A stretch of DNA of 37,474 nt from Clostridiaceae bacterium (GCA_018384365.1 JAHAYX010000056.1:1-37474); one strand, 5' to 3'; shown: positions 16,454 through 24,759, counted from the first letter of the stretch. A program made the numbers and translations. The notes: a model not told the origin generated them from the letters alone.

Positions 16454-17233
16454 ATGGATATTGAAAAACTGCGGGCCAAACGGGGCTTCCTGTGCGATAT
16501 GGACGGTGTGATCTATCAGGGAAACCGTCTGATCGAGGGCGTGAAGGAATTTGTAAACTGGCTGAATGAGAACGAAAAAAGCTATCTGTTTCTCACAAAT
16601 TCCAGCGAACGCAGCCCGCGTGAGCTGAAAATGAAGCTGGAGCGTCTGGGCCTGGACGTCGGCATCGAGCATTTTTATACCAGTGCGCTTGCCACCGCGA
16701 AATTCATGGCGAATCAGAGTCCGGGGTGCAGCGCCTATGTCATCGGCGAGCCGGGACTGGTCGGTGCGCTTTATGAAGTGGGCATTGCGATGAACGATGT
16801 GGATCCGCAGTATGTGGTCTGCGGTGAAACGCGCAATTATAACTATGAAAGCCTGCTCCGCGCCGTGCGTCTGGTGCAGAAGGGCGCGCGCCTGATCGGC
16901 ACGAATCCGGACCTTACCGGGCCGGATGAAACGGGTATTATTCCGGCCTGCCGTGCGCTGATCTCGCCAATCGAACTGGCAACCGGCAAGCACGCTTACT
17001 TTGTCGGAAAACCGAACGCGCTGATGATGCGCACGGGCATTGACCTGCTGGGCGTCCATTCGGCCGATGCCGTGATGATCGGCGACCGCATGGATACGGA
17101 TATCATTGCCGGGATTGAATCCGGCCTTTCCACCGCGCTGGTCATGACGGGCGTCAGTACCCGCGAGACGGTGGAGCAGTATCCCTACCGCCCGAGCATT
17201 ATCCTGGACAGAGTTGCCGATCTGGTCGGCTGA
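16454..17233 (+). CDS. HAD-IIA family sugar-phosphatase (NagD-like)
   Basis: This 259-aa protein shows the HAD motifs in order: motif I CDMDGVIYQGN (Asp15, Asp17), motif II FLTNSSERSP, the conserved Lys in FVGKPNALMM, and motif III/IV MIGDRMDTDI. The C2-type cap between motifs II and III, with the TNPDLT phrase, places it in the NagD/AraL/PNPase group. These enzymes dephosphorylate sugar phosphates or nucleotides in the cytoplasm; the substrate cannot be told from sequence. It has its own promoter and AAGGAGAG ribosome site. The Dabb-domain gene follows 13 bases later, so the two form a small operon. Confidence 0.92.
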   Translation: MDIEKLRAKRGFLCDMDGVIYQGNRLIEGVKEFVNWLNENEKSYLFLTNSSERSPRELKMKLERLGLDVGIEHFYTSALATAKFMANQSPGCSAYVIGEPGLVGALYEVGIAMNDVDPQYVVCGETRNYNYESLLRAVRLVQKGARLIGTNPDLTGPDETGIIPACRALISPIELATGKHAYFVGKPNALMMRTGIDLLGVHSADAVMIGDRMDTDIIAGIESGLSTALVMTGVSTRETVEQYPYRPSIILDRVADLVG

Positions 17234-17246
17234 GAGGAGAAGAATC

Positions 17247-17537
17247 ATGGTCAAGCATATCGTCTGTTTCAAACTGAAGGACAACAGTGAGGAAAACTGC
17301 AAAAAAGCACAGGAAGTGCTGCTGTCCATGAAGGACAACGTGGAATTGCTGCGCGATATTCAGGTCGGCGTGGATTTCCTGCATTCCGAGCGCTCCTGCG
17401 ACGTCGTTTTGGAGGTTGTGGTGGATGACCGCGCGGCGTTGGAGGCCTATCAGAACCATCCCTATCACGTGAATGTGGTGAAAAAGCATATGCACGCCGT
17501 GCGCGAAAGCAGTGTTTCGGCTGATTACGAATTTTAA
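17247..17537 (+). CDS. Dabb-domain (stress-responsive alpha/beta barrel) protein
   Basis: The ATG at 17247 follows GAGAGGAGAAGAATC and gives 96 aa; an upstream in-frame start would overlap the HAD gene without a ribosome site. The sequence begins MVKHIVCFKLKD and ends with the typical NHPYHVNVVKKHMHAVRESS, the pattern of the Dabb (PF07876) ferredoxin-like barrel, which works as a dimer. The biochemical role of most bacterial members is unknown. It is co-transcribed with the HAD phosphatase and ends before a hairpin. Confidence 0.9.
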   Translation: MVKHIVCFKLKDNSEENCKKAQEVLLSMKDNVELLRDIQVGVDFLHSERSCDVVLEVVVDDRAALEAYQNHPYHVNVVKKHMHAVRESSVSADYEF

Positions 17538-17544
17538 GAAGCAC

Positions 17545-17575
17545 ACGGACGCGGGATATGCCTTCCTGCGTCCGT
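17545..17575 (+). terminator. Hairpin terminator after the Dabb gene
   Basis: ACGGACGCGGGA pairs with TCCTGCGTCCGT (one G-T pair) and is followed by ATTTTAT. The T run is short, so some read-through into the serine hydrolase gene is likely. Confidence 0.65.
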
Positions 17576-17606
17576 ATTTTATCCAAAAATCTAGGAGGAC
17601 TGCCTG

Positions 17607-19058
17607 ATGAAAGAACTGAAGTTTCCGTTTGATGACAAACCGTCCGCCGGCGCGCCGTTTGTCAGTGAAAATGTGAACCGTGCGGCGCTGGTGCGTTTTT
17701 TGGAAAAGGCAAAGGCGCAGGCTGTGGATGTGCACGCTTTTGAGATCTGGCGCGACAACGAACTGGAGGTTCGACTGTCCCTGCCGCCGTATGACTGCAC
17801 GGACAAACGGCTGTATTATTCGCTCTCAAAGAGTTTTACGGCGACGGCTATCGGTCTGGCCTGCGATGCGGGACTGCTTACGACGGATACCCGCATTGTG
17901 GACATTTTCCCGGATAAACTGCCCGAAACCGTGAGCGAAAACCTGGCAAAATGCCGCGTGCGCCATGTGCTTTCCATGAACTCCGGCGTGGCAAAGGAGC
18001 GAACTGCCGAGTGTTTTGCGTCAGACGACCTGCCCAAAACGTTTTTGGCGTCCGACTTTGTCTATGAGCCCGGCACACATTTCTGCTATGACACCGGCGC
18101 AACCGGTATGCTGGCCGCTATCGTGAAAAAAGTGACGGGCATGAGCGCGCTGGACTATCTGGATCTCAAACTGTTCCGTTATATGGACATCCGAAACGTT
18201 TATTGGGACCGCACCGCCGACGGCAATATTCAGGGCGGTACCGGATTCCATGCCTCCTGTGACGATGCGGCGAAGCTCGGCCTGCTTTATTTGAACCGCG
18301 GAATGTGGAACGGACGCCGTCTGCTCTCCGAAGCCTGGGTGGAGGAGGCGTCTTCCGTACATTCCGATAACAGCCCGCATGAATGGGCAGATTGGCAGAG
18401 CGGCTACGGTTATCAGTTCTGGAACTGCTCGCGCGGCGGCTACCGCGGCGACGGCGCATACGGCCAGTATTGCTTCATCCTGCCGGATCGCGGCATTGTG
18501 GCAGCGGCGCTTTGCGAGGCGGAAAACCTGCAGCATGCGGTGGACATCGTGCATGAAATGGCGCTGGAACTCTTTGATGAACCGCACGGTGAAGGTGAAA
18601 TCGAACGCATGGCGGAGGAATTTTACGCCATGCCAAAAACCACAGCGCCGGATTTCCCGCTGCCGCGCTACTTCAAAATGGAGGAAAATCCGCTGGGCAT
18701 CACCTATGTAAAGCTCGACACGGTCGGAGAAGATTTTGTTTTTGCGGTGTCGGACGGTCTGAGCCTGACGAACATCCGCTGCGGAAACGGCTGCTGGGTG
18801 AAAAACCGCGCGTCTATCGAGCAGACGCTTTCCCCGTGCCTCCCGGGTGGCTTCGTTCAAACGAGCGAGCGCACTGCGGGCATTGCCGCGGCATATACGA
18901 ATGAAAACGGTGTGCTTCATGCCGAGCTGCGCTGCCTGTATTCGCCGCATCATCTGACGCTGACGTTTGAAACCGGGGCGGATCATATCAGGATGAGCCT
19001 TTCCGGACTTCGGGCGGGCCGTTTACCGCTGAATACCTTAAAAGGGACAGAGGTATAA
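17607..19058 (+). CDS. Serine hydrolase of the beta-lactamase/class C (PF00144) family
   Basis: This 483-aa protein has the SxxK nucleophile motif at Ser72-Lys75 (YSLSKSFTATA). The second motif, usually Tyr-x-Asn, reads Tyr161-Asp-Thr in HFCYDTGATGML. The third active-site strand region is GGYRGDGAYGQYCFILP. The lactamase fold occupies about residues 35-330. The remaining C-terminal 150 residues form an extra beta-rich domain, as in esterase or D-aminopeptidase-like relatives. No signal peptide is visible, so a cytoplasmic esterase or peptidase role is likelier than antibiotic resistance. AGGAGG precedes the ATG. The dUTPase gene follows after two bases. No separate promoter was found in the 69-bp gap. 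Confidence 0.88.
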   Translation: MKELKFPFDDKPSAGAPFVSENVNRAALVRFLEKAKAQAVDVHAFEIWRDNELEVRLSLPPYDCTDKRLYYSLSKSFTATAIGLACDAGLLTTDTRIVDIFPDKLPETVSENLAKCRVRHVLSMNSGVAKERTAECFASDDLPKTFLASDFVYEPGTHFCYDTGATGMLAAIVKKVTGMSALDYLDLKLFRYMDIRNVYWDRTADGNIQGGTGFHASCDDAAKLGLLYLNRGMWNGRRLLSEAWVEEASSVHSDNSPHEWADWQSGYGYQFWNCSRGGYRGDGAYGQYCFILPDRGIVAAALCEAENLQHAVDIVHEMALELFDEPHGEGEIERMAEEFYAMPKTTAPDFPLPRYFKMEENPLGITYVKLDTVGEDFVFAVSDGLSLTNIRCGNGCWVKNRASIEQTLSPCLPGGFVQTSERTAGIAAAYTNENGVLHAELRCLYSPHHLTLTFETGADHIRMSLSGLRAGRLPLNTLKGTEV

Positions 19059-19060
19059 CC

Positions 19061-19552
19061 GTGGAAAAAATCTATTTTGCGGCGCTGTGCGAGGGCGCAA
19101 GGATCCCCACAAAGCGGGACGAGGACGCCGGTTATGATATTTATGCCTGTTTTGAGGAAGCGTACTTCCGTTTTGAACCGTTTGAAACCAAAATTGTGCC
19201 TTCCGGCATTATCAGCGCATTTCCGGAGGAATATGTGGCCATCCTGAAGGAGCGGGGCAGCACCGGCACGCGCGGAATCGGCCAGCGCGCCGGCGTGATC
19301 GACAGCGGCTACCGCGGCGAGTGGCTGATCTCCATGACGAACCACAACGACCGTCCGCTGGTCATCGCAAAGGCGGAATATGCCGCCGCGCAGGATCTTT
19401 CGGACTGCGTGGTGTATCCCTATGAAAAGGCAATCTGTCAGGCGCTTTTCATCCCGCTTGCACAGCTGGATGCACAGGCTGTAGACGCGGAAACCATCCT
19501 TGCCATCCCCTCCGCGCGCGGTACGGGGCGGCTGGGCAGTTCGGGAAAGTAA
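19061..19552 (+). CDS. dut: dUTP diphosphatase (trimeric dUTPase)
   Basis: This 163-aa protein starts with GTG two bases after the serine hydrolase stop. The five dUTPase motifs are visible: motif 1 DEDAGYDIYA, motif 2 LKERGSTGTRGI, motif 3 GVIDSGYRGEW with the catalytic Asp, motif 4 KAICQALFIPL, and the glycine-rich motif 5 RGTGRLGSSGK. Motif 5 departs from the common RGxGGFGSTG, since Arg-Leu replaces Gly-Phe, so the aromatic residue that usually stacks on the uracil is missing. The enzyme hydrolyses dUTP to dUMP, keeping uracil out of DNA and feeding dTMP synthesis. It ends before a strong terminator shared with the convergent aldo/keto reductase. Confidence 0.88.
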   Translation: MEKIYFAALCEGARIPTKRDEDAGYDIYACFEEAYFRFEPFETKIVPSGIISAFPEEYVAILKERGSTGTRGIGQRAGVIDSGYRGEWLISMTNHNDRPLVIAKAEYAAAQDLSDCVVYPYEKAICQALFIPLAQLDAQAVDAETILAIPSARGTGRLGSSGK

Positions 19553-19586
19553 TCCGCACAGGCTCTTCGGAATCCGGAGCATACAA

Positions 19587-19617
19587 AAAGGACCTCCCGC
19601 AGTATGGGAGGTCCTTT
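19587..19617. terminator. Bidirectional terminator between dut and the aldo/keto reductase gene
   Basis: A perfect 12-bp stem (AAAGGACCTCCC against GGGAGGTCCTTT) with a 7-base loop lies between convergent stops. On the plus strand CGTTTTTTTAT follows. Confidence 0.9.
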
Positions 19618-19624
19618 CGTTTTT

Positions 19625-20593
19625 TTATCGGTTATAAGCAAAGCGCGTGCCGGCCAGAGAATGCCAGATTTCGTCGCATGCGGCGAGGACATTTGCCTCA
19701 AGCGGCGCGCCGTCGAGCGTTGTCAGGTTCTGCTGCAGCTGGGGAAGCTTGCTGACGCCTGTAATCACGCTGGTCACGCCGGGGCGCTGGGCGCACCACT
19801 TCATGGCCAGCTGCAAAATACTGATGCCGTGCGCTTCGGCAATGGCGGTCAGCTTTTCCACGGCCACAAAGTTTTCATCCGACCAGTAGCGGTCATAATA
19901 TCCGGGATTATTTGAAAAACGGGTGTTTTCGGCCGGTTTGCCGGGCTTGTGCTTGCCGGCGAGCAGGCCGCCAGCGATGGGGTTATACACCGCCATGCCG
20001 AGTCCGTGTGCCTTGAGGAAGGGGACAAGCTCTGACTCGATGCCGCGTGTGAGGAGATTATAGACGTTCTGCGTGATGACGGGCGCGACATAACCGCGCT
20101 TGTCGCAGAGCGCCAGAATGTCCGCGATCTGCCATGCCGCATAGTTGCTGACGCCGATATACCGCACTTTTCCGGCGCGGACAAGACCGGTCATGGTGTC
20201 CATGGTTTCCTCAATGGCGGTTTCATAGTCCGGCGCATGCAGGTAGTACAGATCGATATAGTCCGTATCCAGACGTTTTAGGCTGGCATCCACCGCCGAC
20301 AGGATATGGCGGCGGGAAAGACCATGGTCGTTGAGTCCTTCGCCCATCTGATTGAACACTTTGGTGGCGAGGATAATGCTGTCGCGGCGGCCTTTCAGGC
20401 CCTTGCCGACAATGCGTTCGCTTTCACCCTGATTGTAGGCATTGGCGGTATCCCAGAGGTTGATGCCGCCGTCCGCCGCACAGTCCATGATGGCAAGACT
20501 GTCGGCTTCATTGGTCTGTCCGCCGAACATCATGGTGCCAAGGCTGAGCGCCGAGACTTTCAGGCTTGTGCCGGGTAAGTTGTGATACTGCAT
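19625..20593 (-). CDS. Aldo/keto reductase
   Basis: Starting at the ATG at 20593 (AAGGAGGGAATCCGT upstream) the protein is 322 aa. It opens with MQYHNLPGTSLKVSALSLGT and keeps the AKR tetrad: Asp48 and Tyr53 in LWDTANAYNQGESE, Lys78 in LATKVF and His119 in YLHAPD. The C-terminal NADPH-binding loop lies near TSVITGVSKLPQLQQNL. This is the YghZ/Tas-like group that reduces small aldehydes in the cytoplasm; the substrate is unknown. It is the last gene of a probable operon with the carboxypeptidase and the DUF3006-like small gene, starting 25 bases after the latter. Confidence 0.93.
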   Translation of the reverse strand: MQYHNLPGTSLKVSALSLGTMMFGGQTNEADSLAIMDCAADGGINLWDTANAYNQGESERIVGKGLKGRRDSIILATKVFNQMGEGLNDHGLSRRHILSAVDASLKRLDTDYIDLYYLHAPDYETAIEETMDTMTGLVRAGKVRYIGVSNYAAWQIADILALCDKRGYVAPVITQNVYNLLTRGIESELVPFLKAHGLGMAVYNPIAGGLLAGKHKPGKPAENTRFSNNPGYYDRYWSDENFVAVEKLTAIAEAHGISILQLAMKWCAQRPGVTSVITGVSKLPQLQQNLTTLDGAPLEANVLAACDEIWHSLAGTRFAYNR

Positions 20594-20618
20594 ACGGATT
20601 CCCTCCTTGTTTGTATCT

Positions 20619-20777
20619 TTACAGAAGCGTATATTCGAAATCCTCGAAAAGCAGCTGTGAGCCAACGTCGATCCCTTCGGGCAAGAGGGCCATTGCCACG
20701 CGGTTTTCCACGCCGGCCGCTGTGCGCAGGACGGCATAGTCGCCGTCAATGGCAGTTACGAGATAGAGAATACGCAT
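20619..20777 (-). CDS. Small DUF3006-like protein (52 aa)
   Basis: An ATG at 20777 with AAGGAG about eight bases upstream opens a 52-codon frame beginning MRILYLVTAIDGDYAVLRT and containing ALLPEGIDVGSQLLFED. The pattern (short strand, DGDYAVL, then LPEG followed by a Gly in a beta hairpin) matches the DUF3006 family as I remember it, though it is shorter than the usual 60-80 residues. DUF3006 proteins have no known function. The gene lies 12 bases after the carboxypeptidase stop and 25 before the aldo/keto reductase start, so it is probably translated from the same mRNA. Confidence 0.7.
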   Translation of the reverse strand: MRILYLVTAIDGDYAVLRTAAGVENRVAMALLPEGIDVGSQLLFEDFEYTLL

Positions 20778-20789
20778 AAAATGCACTCC

Positions 20790-21899
20790 TTATTGCAGTT
20801 TGATGAGACTGTAAAGCGTCACGGCGTCCTCCGCATTGAAATGCTGGTCTCCGGAATAGCCGAAGGCGCCGAGCGTGACGAGAATGAACTCGCGCTCGTC
20901 TATTACACAGTAGCTGGCCAGACATTGTCCGGCAGGCGTTGTCGTGCCGGTTTTGCCGCCCATGATGACGGCATGGTTTGCAAGCTCCGTTTCCTCCATC
21001 ATGGAGAACATGGTGCTGTAAAAGGTGATGCCGTCCGGATGGAGGTTGGTGGAAGCGGTTGTGTAAAACTTCTTTCCGATAATGGTACGGAACGTGTCAA
21101 AATCCAGCGCATAATCGAAAAGTTTTGCCATATCGGCCGCGGTTGTGCGCATTTTCACGTCGTGCAGACCGTGAACATTCGTAAACGTCGTGCTGTCCAT
21201 CCCTAAAGCCTTTGCTTTTTCGTTCATCAGAACAACAAAATCCTCAACGGAGTCCGCGCAGGTCAGGGCAATGGCGTTTGCGGCGTCGGCGCCGGAGGGA
21301 AGCAGAAGCCCATGCAGAATATCCAGATAGGGCACTTCCTCGCCGAGCGAAAATCCGACGACCGAAGCATTTGCCTCGGAAAGGCCCGCCAGCATTTCCT
21401 CCGTGATGGTGACGATGGATTCCATATCGCGGTGCAGCTCCAGGCCGAGCACCGCTGTCATAATTTTCGTCAGCGAAGCGGGATAGGTGCTGCGTTCTGC
21501 GCCGCGGGAGAAAAGAACCTGTCCGGATTCCCGATCCAGAAGTATGGCGCAGGTGCTGTGAATCTCTGTGTTCTCGCTGATGGTGGGCAGCATATTACCG
21601 TACGTCTCAACATACGTTTCATCCACCGCGACAATCGGAGGCGCATCCTTTTCTTCCTGCACGCCTTCCCGGATCAGCTGCTGTGTCTGATCGCGCCCAA
21701 TGCCGGAGTTGTCCGTCGCGTAGATAATCGAAGCGGCGGCCTCCTGCTCGATGCGTTTTTGCTCCGTATAATCCGTGAACCAGAGGGAAAAAGCATAAAT
21801 ACCAAGCGCCAGCAGTAAAGTCAGGGAAATGGTCAAAAGCGCCGTGACGATACGCTGGATAACCGTATATTGTTGTCTGCGTTTGTTTTTATCAGCCAT
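20790..21899 (-). CDS. D-alanyl-D-alanine carboxypeptidase (S11, DacA/PBP5-like)
   Basis: This 369-aa protein has one N-terminal membrane segment (about residues 15-41) and a linker before the S11 domain (about 105-369). The active-site motifs are Ser142-x-x-Lys145 in YPASLTKIMTA, the second motif Ser202-Gly-Ala in LLPSGADAANAI (normally SGN or SAN, so the Asn is replaced), and Lys316-Thr-Gly in GGKTGTTTPAG. It trims the terminal D-Ala of peptidoglycan stem peptides outside the membrane. There is no C-terminal amphipathic anchor domain as in PBP5; anchoring is by the N-terminal helix. It is the first gene of the operon with the DUF3006-like and aldo/keto reductase genes, with its own promoter and AAAGGAG. 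Confidence 0.93.
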   Translation of the reverse strand: MADKNKRRQQYTVIQRIVTALLTISLTLLLALGIYAFSLWFTDYTEQKRIEQEAAASIIYATDNSGIGRDQTQQLIREGVQEEKDAPPIVAVDETYVETYGNMLPTISENTEIHSTCAILLDRESGQVLFSRGAERSTYPASLTKIMTAVLGLELHRDMESIVTITEEMLAGLSEANASVVGFSLGEEVPYLDILHGLLLPSGADAANAIALTCADSVEDFVVLMNEKAKALGMDSTTFTNVHGLHDVKMRTTAADMAKLFDYALDFDTFRTIIGKKFYTTASTNLHPDGITFYSTMFSMMEETELANHAVIMGGKTGTTTPAGQCLASYCVIDEREFILVTLGAFGYSGDQHFNAEDAVTLYSLIKLQ

Positions 21900-21964
21900 A
21901 GCGCTCCTTTTTAACCCGGAATCTTCCGAAAAGATCCCAAAAGTGATAAAAAAATCATACTACC

Positions 21965-21993
21965 ATTATATGTCCGAATTGCGGAAAAATCAA
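21965..21993 (-). promoter_or_regulatory. Promoter of the D-Ala-D-Ala carboxypeptidase operon
   Basis: On the minus strand TTGATT (21993-21988), 17 bases and a consensus TATAAT (21970-21965). Confidence 0.7.
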
Positions 21994-22138
21994 GAATGGC
22001 ACGGCAGTTTACAGGAATTTTAAGAATTCGCCCAGCGCTTTCTGCCGGGCAAAACTGTTTGCAGGGGCTATGTCCGGCCCGGCAAATGTCCTCTCTCATG
22101 AAAATTGACGGGAAAAATGAGAAAAATATCGTATATAC

Positions 22139-22167
22139 TTGTAAAAAAGAGAAAAAGCACGTATACT
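22139..22167 (+). promoter_or_regulatory. Promoter of the NodB deacetylase gene
   Basis: TTGTAA (22139-22144), an A-rich 17-base spacer and TATACT (22162-22167), about 50 bases before the ATG. Confidence 0.6.
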
Positions 22168-22218
22168 ATACATACGGATATTGTTTCCGTGCATTGATTT
22201 CTGTTTCTGGAGTGAAGT

Positions 22219-23319
22219 ATGAAAAAATTCGTAAGCGCCGTGCTGGTCATGGCGGCTTTGATTCTGCTTCTGGCGCCTGCTTATGCCGCACCGGAAGCTG
22301 AGGATATCAAAATTCTGTACGAAGGCCGGGAGGTCAACCTTTCCCACGGAATTGAGGCTGTGAACGGTGCTGCCGCGGCGGCGCTTTCCGATGTGGTTGA
22401 CATGATCGGGGCACAGTGCTCCTTTGAACCGTCCAGCAAACGCGTCACGCTGCGTTTCGGCAGGCACAGCCTGCGCATGGCGGTGGGATCGGCCTATGCG
22501 CACGCAAACGGCAGTGAATTTGAGATGAGACTGCCGGTGTTCTGTAAAAACGGCACGATTTATGTCCCTGTGGAGGATGTTGTTTCCTCTCTGCGGATGG
22601 GATATTATACGGACGCCGAAACCAAAACGGTGTATATCACGCGCGGCGCGGGAAGGGAAGTGGTTCCGGCGGATGTGAAGGTGCCGGTTCTGATGTACCA
22701 CGCGGTGAGTGACAATACCTGGGGCGCAGCGGATCTGTTCGTCAGCCCGTCCGAAATGGAAAAGCAGCTGGCCTACCTGCAGGAAAACGGTTATACGACG
22801 ATCACCTTTGAAGACCTTCCGCGGATTGATGAAATTGAAAAGCCCATTCTGCTGACATTTGACGACGGATATCGGGATAATTATACCGAACTTTTTCCGC
22901 TTTTGCAGAAATATGAAGCCAAGGCCACAGTTTTTGTGATAACGGATGCCATCGGAAACGATCTGTACCTGACGGCGGACATGATTGCGGAAATGTCGGA
23001 ATCCGGGCTGGTGTCGATCCAGAGCCATACGGATACGCACCCGGATCTCAGCACGCTGAATGAGACGGATACCCGCCGGGAAATGGCGGATTCTCAGCTG
23101 AAGCTCATGCGCATTACCGGAAAACAGCCGTTTGTGCTCTGTTATCCGACAGGGAAATACTCGGACACCACGCTGAAGGCGCTGGGCGATTATTATGTCT
23201 ATGGCCTGAAGATGAACGGTGGTATGCACAATACCTCCGACGATCCTTTCCGCATAAACCGCATCTATATCTCCCGTTATACAGATCTCACAGCCTTTGC
23301 CTCCAAGATAAAAACCTGA
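22219..23319 (+). CDS. Secreted polysaccharide deacetylase (NodB domain) with copper amine oxidase-type N-terminal domain
   Basis: This 366-aa protein has a signal peptide (MKKFVSAVLVMAALILLLAP, cleaved after AYA near residue 23). Residues about 28-145 resemble the copper-amine-oxidase N domain (VDMIGAQCSFEPSSKRVTLRF, then IYVPVEDVV). Residues about 155-366 are a NodB domain opening with VPVLMYHAVS; the metal and catalytic motifs are TFDDGYRD (Asp215, Asp216) and SHTDTHPDL (His270, His274), followed by CYPTGKYS. It likely removes acetyl groups from peptidoglycan or another envelope glycan. It has its own promoter. The same accessory domain occurs on the SleB-like hydrolase at 825. Confidence 0.92.
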   Translation: MKKFVSAVLVMAALILLLAPAYAAPEAEDIKILYEGREVNLSHGIEAVNGAAAAALSDVVDMIGAQCSFEPSSKRVTLRFGRHSLRMAVGSAYAHANGSEFEMRLPVFCKNGTIYVPVEDVVSSLRMGYYTDAETKTVYITRGAGREVVPADVKVPVLMYHAVSDNTWGAADLFVSPSEMEKQLAYLQENGYTTITFEDLPRIDEIEKPILLTFDDGYRDNYTELFPLLQKYEAKATVFVITDAIGNDLYLTADMIAEMSESGLVSIQSHTDTHPDLSTLNETDTRREMADSQLKLMRITGKQPFVLCYPTGKYSDTTLKALGDYYVYGLKMNGGMHNTSDDPFRINRIYISRYTDLTAFASKIKT

Positions 23320-23434
23320 CAAGATCCCTCCGTTCCGGTTGATTTTGCGGCACAGAGTAATTTTACCTGCTCCGGCACGGCGGAGGCGATCCTTCTGCCG
23401 AAAAACGGCGTGCATTTCGGTATGCCGCCAAAAT

Positions 23435-23495
23435 CGAACAAAGGTTCTTGACAAACGAACAAATGTATGCTATCATCAAAATCGAACAAAAGTTC
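23435..23495 (+). promoter_or_regulatory. dinB promoter with three LexA (SOS) boxes
   Basis: A sigma-A promoter (TTGACA 23448-23453, a 17-base spacer, TATCAT 23471-23476) is flanked and filled by LexA sites of the Bacillus type. Box 1 is CGAACAAAGGTTC (23435-23447), touching the -35. Box 2 is CGAACAAATGTATG (23456-23469), degenerate in its right half and inside the spacer. Box 3 is CGAACAAAAGTTC (23483-23495), at the transcription start. All three have the same orientation. Confidence 0.9.
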
Positions 23496-23511
23496 TGTAT
23501 GGTGAGAAGCA

Positions 23512-24759
23512 ATGGCAAGGGAAATTCTGCACGTGGATTTTAATAATTTTTATGCGTCTGTGGAGTGCCTGGATCATCCGGAGCTTGCTAATGTTCCGGT
23601 CGTTGTCGGCGGGGACGAGGAAGCCCGGCACGGAATCGTGTTGTCCAAGAATGAAATTGCAAAGCACAGATACGGTGTGAAAACAGGGGAAGTGCTCTGG
23701 AAAGTGCGGGAACGCTGCCCGGAGGTTGTGATCCTGCGTCCGCATATGGACCGCTATCTGGAGTATTCACGGCTTGCGCGCAGCCTGTATGGCGAATATA
23801 CCGACCGCGTGGAGGGCTTCGGCCTGGATGAGGCCTGGCTGGATGTGACGGGCTCCGGCATTTTCGGAACGCCGGACCAGATTGCGGACGAATTGCGGGA
23901 GCGCGTCCGCCGCGAGTTCGGCATTACCGTTTCCGTGGGTGTCAGCTTCAACAAGGTTTTTGCCAAATTGGGCAGCGACATGAAAAAACCCGACGCGACA
24001 ACGGTGATTTCCGAAAGCAATTTCCGGGAACGCATCTGGGGTCTGAACGTGGGAGACCTTCTCTATGTCGGCCCGGCCACGCGGGTGAAATTTGCCCGCA
24101 TCGGGATCAACACGATCGGCGATCTGGCGCAGTTTGACCGCAAACTGCTCGGCAGCCTGTTTGGCAAACACGGCACTATGCTGTGGGCCTTTGCAAACGG
24201 GCTGGATGCTTCGCCGGTGGCGCTGGAAAGCGATACGGGAACGGTCAAATCCGTCGGGAATTCCACAACCACTCCGCGGGATCTGCGCTGTGAGCGGGAT
24301 GTGAAGCTGGTGCTCTATTCAATTGCCGATTCCGTTGCAGGCCGTCTGCGGGAAAACGGGCTTGCGGGACGCACGGTCAGCGTCCATATCCGGGATTGTG
24401 ATCTTTTTGCATTTGAGCGTCAGCGCAAAATAAATCACCCGACACAGCTGTCGGGTGAAATTGCCGAAATTGCGCTTTCGCTTTTTCGGGAAAACTATGG
24501 CTGGATGAAACCGATACGTTCCCTGGGGATTCAGGTCTCCGATCTGACAACGGATACCATGTGCGAACAGCTTGACATTTTCGGAGAAGTGTGCCGCCGC
24601 GCCAAAAAGGGAGACATAGAACGAGCCGTGGATACGATACGCAGCCGTTATGGACACGATACCGTCCTGCGTGCCTCCATGATGACGGAGCCTGACATTA
24701 CGGGACTGCACCCTTCGCCGGGAAATTTCATGCACACAAAACCAATCGTCAGAAGTTAA
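23512..24759 (+). CDS. dinB: DNA polymerase IV (Y-family, SOS-induced)
   Basis: This 415-aa protein has the Y-family order of palm, fingers, thumb and little finger. Catalytic acidic residues are Asp9 in [13 protein letters not shown] and Asp106-Glu107 in [15 protein letters not shown]; family members usually have Ser/Tyr-Ile before DE, here Gly-Leu. Phe13 is the likely steric gate. [20 protein letters not shown] marks the palm and the helix-hairpin-helix region follows. QLDIFGE (about residue 362) is a plausible sliding-clamp binding motif. It copies past DNA lesions at low fidelity. Three LexA boxes in its promoter show SOS control. The 3' end overlaps the convergent mntP by 11 bp. Confidence 0.96.
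   Translation: MAREILHVDFNNFYASVECLDHPELANVPVVVGGDEEARHGIVLSKNEIAKHRYGVKTGEVLWKVRERCPEVVILRPHMDRYLEYSRLARSLYGEYTDRVEGFGLDEAWLDVTGSGIFGTPDQIADELRERVRREFGITVSVGVSFNKVFAKLGSDMKKPDATTVISESNFRERIWGLNVGDLLYVGPATRVKFARIGINTIGDLAQFDRKLLGSLFGKHGTMLWAFANGLDASPVALESDTGTVKSVGNSTTTPRDLRCERDVKLVLYSIADSVAGRLRENGLAGRTVSVHIRDCDLFAFERQRKINHPTQLSGEIAEIALSLFRENYGWMKPIRSLGIQVSDLTTDTMCEQLDIFGEVCRRAKKGDIERAVDTIRSRYGHDTVLRASMMTEPDITGLHPSPGNFMHTKPIVRS

Larger units (their letters stand above)
21900..22218. other. 319-bp divergent intergenic region between carboxypeptidase and NodB genes
   Basis: It contains no coding frame with a ribosome site. It holds a promoter for each divergent gene (listed separately) and, between them, a loose inverted repeat (TGCCGGG near 22042 and CCCGGCA near 22078). 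No riboswitch or small RNA is evident. Confidence 0.6.

Noticed and set aside
17607-19058. Calling the serine hydrolase a beta-lactamase resistance gene
   Set aside because: It has no signal peptide, an extra C-terminal domain and a YDT second motif; the PF00144 family is mostly esterases and peptidases.
22096-23454. A 452-codon open frame on the minus strand
   Set aside because: It is antisense to the NodB deacetylase, whose motifs are unambiguous; the antisense translation is rich in Arg and His and resembles no family.
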